Shown piece by piece: positions 7,381 through 12,004 of a DNA stretch of 12,004 nucleotides (the stretch's first letter is position 1; the number at the start of each line of letters is the position of its first letter). The translations under genes and the position numbers were made by a program. Origin of the DNA: Larix sibirica (taxonomy: Eukaryota; Streptophyta; Pinopsida; Pinales; Pinaceae); NCBI GenBank assembly GCA_004151065.3, contig NWUY0300109312.1, positions 23,949 to 35,952 of the forward strand. The letters run 5' to 3'. A model generated the notes under the pieces. The model did not search any database. It was not told the DNA's origin and saw only the letters and a program-made list of their open reading frames with translations.

Positions 7381-8215
7381 AGTTGAAAATTTTGCATGAC
7401 TGAGGTATGCTTTCTTGGTTTAAATATTGTAATTTAGAGTTGCGTGAGTTATATATTTTTTGTAAACAGAAGAGATTTCGTTTTACTACAAGCTCTCGTA
7501 AAATTTATGATCTTTTGGAACCTATTAATTTTGATATATGCGGACCAATCTCCACTAAGTGTATAAATGGTGTTAGATATTTTTTTAACTTTTGTAGATG
7601 ATTATTCTAGAAGAGTGTGGGTGTATTTTCTAAAAACTAAGTTGGAAACCTTTGAGAAATTGAAGGAGTTCAAGGCACGAGTTGAGAAAATTTTGGGAAA
7701 GTCTCTTTAATGTCTAAGATAAGATAATGAGGAGAGTATTGCTCCAATGAATTTGATCAATTTTGTATGTAGGGAGGAATTAATCATTAGAAGACTTCTC
7801 CATATACTCCATAGAAAAGTGGTGTAGCTGAGCGGATGAATCATATAATTATGAAACACACAAGACACATGCTTCTCACATCTGAGTTGGATAATGGATT
7901 ATGGGCAAATTTTTTCAATACAACTACTTATCTTATAAACAAATCACCTACAACTATGTTGGATGGATAGATTCTGAAGGAGGTTTGTTGTGGTAAGAGA
8001 TTTGATTGCTCTAATTTGTGTATCTTTGGATTTGATGAATTTACCCATGTTCTTAAAGGAAAGAGGTCCAAGCTTGACCCAAAGTCAAGGAATTGTGTTT
8101 TTCTTGGTCATGTAATACAAGAAAAGAGTATAGATTGGATCCTACTGATCACAAGGTAATTGTTAGCCAATATGTTATTTTTAATGAAAAATCCATGCAA
8201 AGGGAGGTAAAACTA
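7381..8215 (+). pseudogene. pol: Copia integrase remnant of element B
   Basis: Integrase inserts the DNA copy into the chromosome. The HHCC zinc-binding start (about 7381-7480) is barely readable. The core shows the first catalytic Asp in INFDICGP (gat 7533-7535), then DYSRRVWVYFLKTKLE in another frame (7600s). A DNEES segment near 7725 probably holds the second Asp with a stop just before it. SGVAERMNHIIMKHTR follows, with the catalytic Glu at 7830-7832, then LWANFFNTTTYLINKSP. The C-terminal part continues as FDEFTHVLKGKRSKLDPKSR and NCVFLGHV (about 8030-8115). At least three frame changes and about six stops are present. The motifs come in family order, so the assignment is firm although the gene is dead. 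Confidence 0.88.
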
Positions 8216-8385
8216 ACATCTTATTGTACATGTTGAAGTATAAATGAGTGAAAATGAAAATGAAGCTTCTGATTAGCATGAAGAATAACAAGTCCAATAG
8301 CCATAAATTATAATTTCTACACATCCCAAGAGATGTCCAAAGAGAGGTTCTCCTAATTTTCATCGTTATTTTTCTTTCTTAACTA
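8216..8385 (+). other. Degraded linker between integrase and RT of B
   Basis: In copia elements a variable, acidic, poorly conserved stretch joins these domains. Here short acidic readings such as MSENENEAS (about 8245) are visible among stops, with no motif. No separate gene is supported. Confidence 0.5.
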
Positions 8386-9329
8386 ATGACAGTGAACTTG
8401 ATTCATTCAAGGAAGCTAGAGAATCTAAGAATGCAGGAAATCCATGGATGAATAAATGAAAGCACTACACAAGAATGAAACATGGGAACTTGTGGATCTC
8501 TCACTAGGAAGAAATGTTGTTAGAAAGAAGGGGATGTATAAAGTAGAGAAGAACCATCATGGATCGTCGGAGCATTATAAAGCTTTCTTAGTTGAAAAAT
8601 ATTATTTCTAGAATTAAGGTATATATTTAAATGAAATATTCTCTCAAGTTGTGAAGCTAACTACTGTAAGAGTTTTACTTACACTTGTAGCAACATGGGA
8701 TTTAGAGTTGGAAAAATTGGATGTAAAAAATTATTTCTTGCATGGTGATATTTAGGAAGAAATTTATATGGATCATCTTGAGACTACAAATAAAGAGGAA
8801 AAAATAATTTGGATTGTAGACTAAATAAATATCGGCATGGATTGAAACAAGTACCAATGATGTGGTATGGAAAATTTTACACCTTCATGAAGAGCCAAGG
8901 TTTTAGTACAAGTGAAGCTAACCATGGTCCATATTATAAGAGGTTTGATTATGGAAGTTTTATTATCTTGATATTGTATGTTGATTATATGGTGGTTGTA
9001 AGCCCTACCAAGAAGAAAATAATTGACCTTAAGGATGAATTGGATAGGATATCTGACTTGAAGGATTTATGAGCATCAAATCAAATTCTAGGGATGAATA
9101 TATAGAGGGACCAAATAGGTAGGAATATTTGGTTAAGTAAAAAATTATATATATAAAATATTCTACTACAATTCAATATGCATAATGAAAAACCAATTTG
9201 AGGCCCACTTCCTGCACACTTTAATTTGTCATCTGAACAATTTCCTACCATAAAAGAAGTCAAGACAAGCATGTCTCATGTACCGTATTCAAGAGAAGTA
9301 GGAAGCCTAATTTTTTCCATGGTGCACAC
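8386..9329 (+). pseudogene. pol: Copia reverse transcriptase remnant of element B, cut off before RNase H
   Basis: The enzyme copies element RNA to DNA. Readable in order: SFKEARESKNAG (about 8403), NETWELVDLSLGRNVVRKKG (about 8475), LDVKNYFLHGDI (first metal-binding Asp at 8720-8722) followed by TAG and EEIYM, LNKYRHGLKQVPMMWYGKFY, SQGFSTSEANHGPYYKRFD, and ILYVDYMVVVSPTKKK. The catalytic YVDD box reads YVDY at 8977-8988, so its second Asp is lost. NQILGMNI, QFNMHNEKPI and VPYSREVGSLIFSMVHT follow. The last clean piece is 8809-9072 (87 codons). Coding homology stops at 9329, in the conserved stretch just after GSL(I)FSM; RNase H is missing. The family call is firm; activity is excluded. Confidence 0.92.
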
Positions 9330-9575
9330 TGTTAGAATAATTAGCCCATATATTCATTAGTGTAAACATTATTTTATCTTTCCTAAGTGTTATTCCATGG
9401 TTAGTTATGTTTTTAGGTGTCTAAACTAGGTTATTTGGCCCCTAGTGTATACTTGGCCCACAACTTTTGATGTGTATTCACAATAACGTCCTTGTTTTAT
9501 TTAGTTCCTACTTTTACTAATCTTTTTTGAGCTAAGGATCCCTTCTTGCTTTATTCCTTCTTTATCCATAAAAGT
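9330..9575 (+). mobile_element. LTR-like fragment starting TGTTAG, breaking copia B
   Basis: Copia RT coding ends abruptly at 9329 and an AT-rich, non-coding stretch starting TGTTAGAATAATTAGCCC begins. TG at the break, the loss of coding sequence, and a pyrimidine-rich right part suggest the left end of an LTR that inserted in RT and was later truncated where gypsy D begins. It shares its first bases (TGTTAGAA) with the LTR at 4572, but similarity stops there. No polypurine tract precedes it. The right end is not marked by CA plus a target-site copy that I can see, so the identity remains tentative. Confidence 0.4.
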
Positions 9576-9888
9576 GGGTGTAAAGTTAGAAAATTGTGAT
9601 GTAGATTTGGGGGTGTGCACAACTAAGGTATCCTTTTATGCCACAGAGTTGGGGGCTTATGAATTAATTTTGGGTATGGATTGGTTAGAAGTGCATGCAG
9701 CCATGATGGAATGTTGAAGCAAGGAACTGATATTCTATGATGACGAAGGTTACAAGAGGACATTGACCGAAAAGAAGAGAAAGGTTTCCCAGAGAGTGAT
9801 TTCATCCATGCAATTAAAGAAAAGTATGAGGAAAGGGTGTAATCTATATGCAGTTATAGAAATGAACAAAGAAGGAGATAAGACTTAG
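9576..9888 (+). pseudogene. pol: Gypsy protease, C-terminal half, and linker to RT
   Basis: VKLENCDVDLGVCTTKVSFY and ATELGAYELILGMDWLEVH (about 9580-9695) are the second half of the retropepsin-like domain of plant gypsy elements. The catalytic DSGA part is missing, lost at the left break. TGA stands at 9715-9717. A linker follows with LIFYDDEGYKRTL, SMQLKKSMRKGCNLYAV and a TAG at 9886-9888. The domain normally matures the polyprotein; this piece cannot. Confidence 0.82.
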
Positions 9889-10790
9889 ATTATCAACCAC
9901 CCTTTATTTTCTGAATACATGGATGTATTCCCAGAAGCATTACCTGGTCTACCACCGCAATGCGAGCTATATTTTACCATTGAACTCAAACTAGGAACAA
10001 AACCTATAGAAATAACCCCTTACAGAATGTCAGTACAAGATTTGAAAGAGTTGCAGATTCAACTTTAGGAATTTCTAGAATTGGGATTGATTAGACCTAG
10101 TGTATCTCCCTAGGGAGAACCCGTAATTTTCTTCAATAAAAATGATGGTTCCTAGCGACTGTGCATCGATTATCTTTAGTTAAACAAAGAAACCATAAGA
10201 AACCAATACCCTCTGCCTAGGATTGACGACCTTTTCGATCAGATGAAAGGTGCAACAATATTCTCCAAGATTGATCTGAGATTAGGTTACCATCCGTTAA
10301 GGATAAAGGAAGAAGATATTCCTAAGACGGACTTCAAGACAAATTTCAGACATTACAAATTTGTGGTAGTACCTTTTGGGTTGACAAATGTTCCAAGTGT
10401 TTTATGAATTTGATGAATGGTGTATTTCATCAATACCTTGATAATTTTGTACAAGTGTTTTTGGATGATATTTTAATCTATTCAAGAAAGCCTGAAGAGC
10501 ATGAAGAACATTTAAGAACAATACTTCAGTGTTTGAGAGAGAACCACCTTTATGGAAAGTTGTCGAAATATTCATTCTTTCAAAAAGAGATCCATTATCT
10601 TGGCCAAATTATATTTGGTGAAGGAATCATAGTAGATCCTGCAAAGATATAATCCATATGGGAATGGCAAACACCCACGAACATACACAAGGTACGTAGT
10701 TTCATGGGACTTGCTGGTTACTATAGACATTTTGTAGAAGGTTTCTCCGAAATAGCAGGACCCATAACGGAGCTACAAAAGAATAACTAA
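9889..10790 (+). pseudogene. pol: Gypsy reverse transcriptase of element D
   Basis: Order of motifs: YMDVFPEALPGLPP (about 9920), PYRMSVQDLKELQIQL, LGLIRPSVSP then TAG (10111-10113) then [56 protein letters not shown] (first catalytic Asp), [20 protein letters not shown] single missing T near 10396-10403 moves the frame. [36 protein letters not shown] (catalytic Asp pair intact), HLYGKLSKYSFFQKEIHYLG and [15 protein letters not shown] follow. Further stops stand at 10066, 10153, 10177, 10650 and 10788. Trp is the family residue at the SP-TAG-G site, so TGG became TAG there. This is a full-length domain with its active site kept, but it is not translatable. Confidence 0.93.
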
Positions 10791-11336
10791 TCATTTGTGT
10801 GGACAGAGAGGTGTGAAAAGGATTTTACCAAACTTAAGGATCAGTTAACATCTGCTCCACTATTAAAATTCCCTGATATGGACCAAGACTTCTTAGTATG
10901 TATAGATGCGTCGAAAGACAGAATCAGATGTGTTTTGATGCAAGAAGGGAGAGTGATTTCTTATAATTCCCAAAGGCTTCAGCCACACGAAGAGAACTAT
11001 GCAACCCACAATATGGAAATGACAATAGTAATTCATGCCTTAAGATTATGGAGACACTACTTATTCGGAAGAAAATTTGAACTAAAGACAGATCATTGCG
11101 GTTTACAACACATTTTCACCCAAAGGGATTTGAATGCAAGACAAAGAAGGTGGTTTGAATTACTCAGTGAGTATGATTTCGACATAACCTATGTGAAGGG
11201 AACTTTGAATAGGGTAGCTAATGCGCTCATACGAAGACCAAGAATTTTCTCGGTAATACTTATGAAAACCAATTTGAGGGAGAAGATACTTGCACTACAA
11301 CATAGTGATGCATGGTATATGGAAGTGAGAACATAA
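10791..11336 (+). pseudogene. pol: Gypsy RNase H of element D
   Basis: This is a clean 180-codon stretch. It opens SFVWTERCEKDFTKLKDQLT, SAPLLKFPDMDQDFLV, then CIDASKDRIRCVLMQ (first catalytic Asp present; the family usually has Gly-rich residues where DRIR stands). ISYNSQRLQPHEENYATHNM follows, where Asn replaces the usual Asp-like residue and the catalytic Glu position should be checked. HALRLWRHYLFGRKFELKTD, LNARQRRWFELLSEYDFDI and YVKGTLNRVANALIRRP close the domain, with Asn for the Asp usual in the ADALSRR motif. A TAA ends it at 11334-11336. RNase H removes the RNA strand and makes the purine primer. The substitutions fit G-to-A decay of an inactive copy. Confidence 0.9.
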
Positions 11337-12004
11337 ATGGAAAATGAATAGATGAGGGTACCCAAGTATGAAGGATATGCTTTGGATACCAATGGATTAA
11401 TGAGATATAAAAGACACATTTATGTACTGGAGAACAAAGAGCTCCAAGGATTTATATTATCAGAATCTCATCGAGCTGTTTACAGATCCCATTCCATATT
11501 AAAAAATATGTATGCGAATTTAAGACCTTTATTCTTTTTGCAAGGGATGAAGAAGGATGTAGTGAACCTTGTAGCAAAGTGCATGGAATGCTAGTTAGTC
11601 AAAGTGGAGCATCGACATCCTGCAAGATTGCTACCACCGCACATAATCCCTGAATCTAAATGGGAAGTCATATCTATGGAATTTATGGTTGGACTACCCC
11701 TAACCAATAGAAGACATGGCACAATATTTGTGGTAGTTGACACTCTTACCAAGAGTGCACAGTTCTTACCTATCAAAAATAGTTATCAAGCCCTAGAGAT
11801 TGCAAAGGTATTCATAAATGAAATTTTACGACTGCATGGAATACCTAATAAGATCATTTATGATAGAGTTTCTGTATTCACTGGGAAATTTCAGACAAGC
11901 TTCTAGGAAGCCTTAGGAACACAACTTAACTTCAATGTTGCCTATCACCCGTAGACGGATGGACAGACGGAAAGAGTAAACCATGTGTTAGAGGATATGT
12001 TGAG
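11337..12004 (+). pseudogene. pol: Gypsy integrase of element D, incomplete at window end
   Basis: After a TAG at 11349-11351 the frame reads on through LMRYKRHIYVLENKELQGFI. The HHCC zinc-binding module follows, with its ligands in SESH, YRSH and KCMEC; all appear kept. TAG at 11592-11594 replaces a Gln-like position. The core starts with ESKWEVISMEFMVGLPLTNR, in which Glu (11679-11681) stands where integrases have the first catalytic Asp. FVVVDTLTKSAQFLPI, LRLHGIPNKIIYDRVSVFTG (second Asp region) and, after TAG at 11904-11906, LGTQLNFNVAYHP follow. TAG at 11952-11954 falls where the family has Gln before TDGQTERVNHVLEDML, which contains the catalytic Glu. The C-terminal part lies outside the window. 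Confidence 0.92.

Larger units (their letters stand above)
5480..9329 (+). mobile_element. Ty1/copia retrotransposon B, decayed gag-pol lacking both ends
   Basis: The copia order gag - zinc knuckle - protease - integrase - reverse transcriptase is preserved over 3.85 kb, with many stops and frame changes. Integrase before RT is what separates copia from gypsy. The left side is cut in mid-gag by the LTR of element A. The right side is cut inside RT, before RNase H, by an LTR-like fragment. No LTR or primer binding site of its own is visible. Confidence 0.9.
9576..12004 (+). mobile_element. Ty3/gypsy (chromovirus-like) retrotransposon D, decayed pol, running off the window
   Basis: Protease C-terminal half, RT, RNase H and integrase follow in gypsy order (integrase last). 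Only one clear frame change (near 10396-10403) and about 13 in-frame stops interrupt 2.4 kb, so this element looks better preserved than copia B. Gag, the protease active site and the 5' LTR are absent on the left. The integrase C-terminal part and 3' LTR would lie beyond base 12004. Wording such as [20 protein letters not shown] and IDYL.LNKETI resembles plant Tekay/Del-type chromoviruses; the missing chromodomain region leaves that as inference. Confidence 0.92.

Noticed and set aside
1-12004. Transfer RNA, ribosomal RNA, bacterial operon or phage content
   Set aside because: No cloverleaf or rRNA words noticed, no ribosome-binding-site/operon layout, and every recognisable protein motif belongs to plant-type copia or gypsy elements.

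Overview
This is a stretch of plant nuclear DNA made almost entirely of dead, nested LTR retrotransposons, all on the + strand. No host gene, RNA gene, CRISPR array or bacterial feature is visible. The base composition is AT-rich. The elements are Ty1/copia and Ty3/gypsy types, heavily decayed, and stop codons (mostly TAG) interrupt otherwise recognisable reading frames. This is typical of intergenic DNA in a large, methylated plant genome. A gymnosperm, conifer-like source is my guess from the style of the gag and of the 3' ORF; the sequence alone does not prove it.

Layout. (A) 1-5479 is the 3' part of one LTR element or element complex. It holds a broken gag with a coiled-coil-like region and three CCHC zinc knuckles (2-1278), a 370-bp spacer, and a long broken ORF of unknown function with a coiled-coil C-terminal half (about 1655-4325). 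A cluster of five GGGGGAG tracts follows, the last being the polypurine tract, and then a 908-bp 3' LTR (4572-5479) that starts TGTT and ends AACA. No protease, integrase or reverse transcriptase lies between the gag and the LTR. (B) 5480-9329 is a decayed copia gag-pol: UBN2-type gag, ruined zinc knuckle, protease, integrase and reverse transcriptase. It begins in mid-gag exactly where the A LTR ends, so A probably inserted into B. (C) 9330 to about 9575 is a TG-starting, LTR-like fragment that cuts B off inside its reverse transcriptase. (D) About 9576-12004 is a decayed gypsy (chromovirus-like) pol running from the C-terminal half of protease through reverse transcriptase, RNase H and integrase, where the window ends.

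Nothing here looks able to make a working polyprotein. In life the gag would have packaged the RNA, protease cut the polyprotein, reverse transcriptase/RNase H copied the RNA using the polypurine tract as plus-strand primer, and integrase inserted the copy. The points most worth a second look are the pol-less gag + unknown ORF arrangement of A, the row of repeated polypurine tracts, a TTGGTGC-type periodic array of roughly 20 bp inside the LTR, and the testable A-into-B junction.
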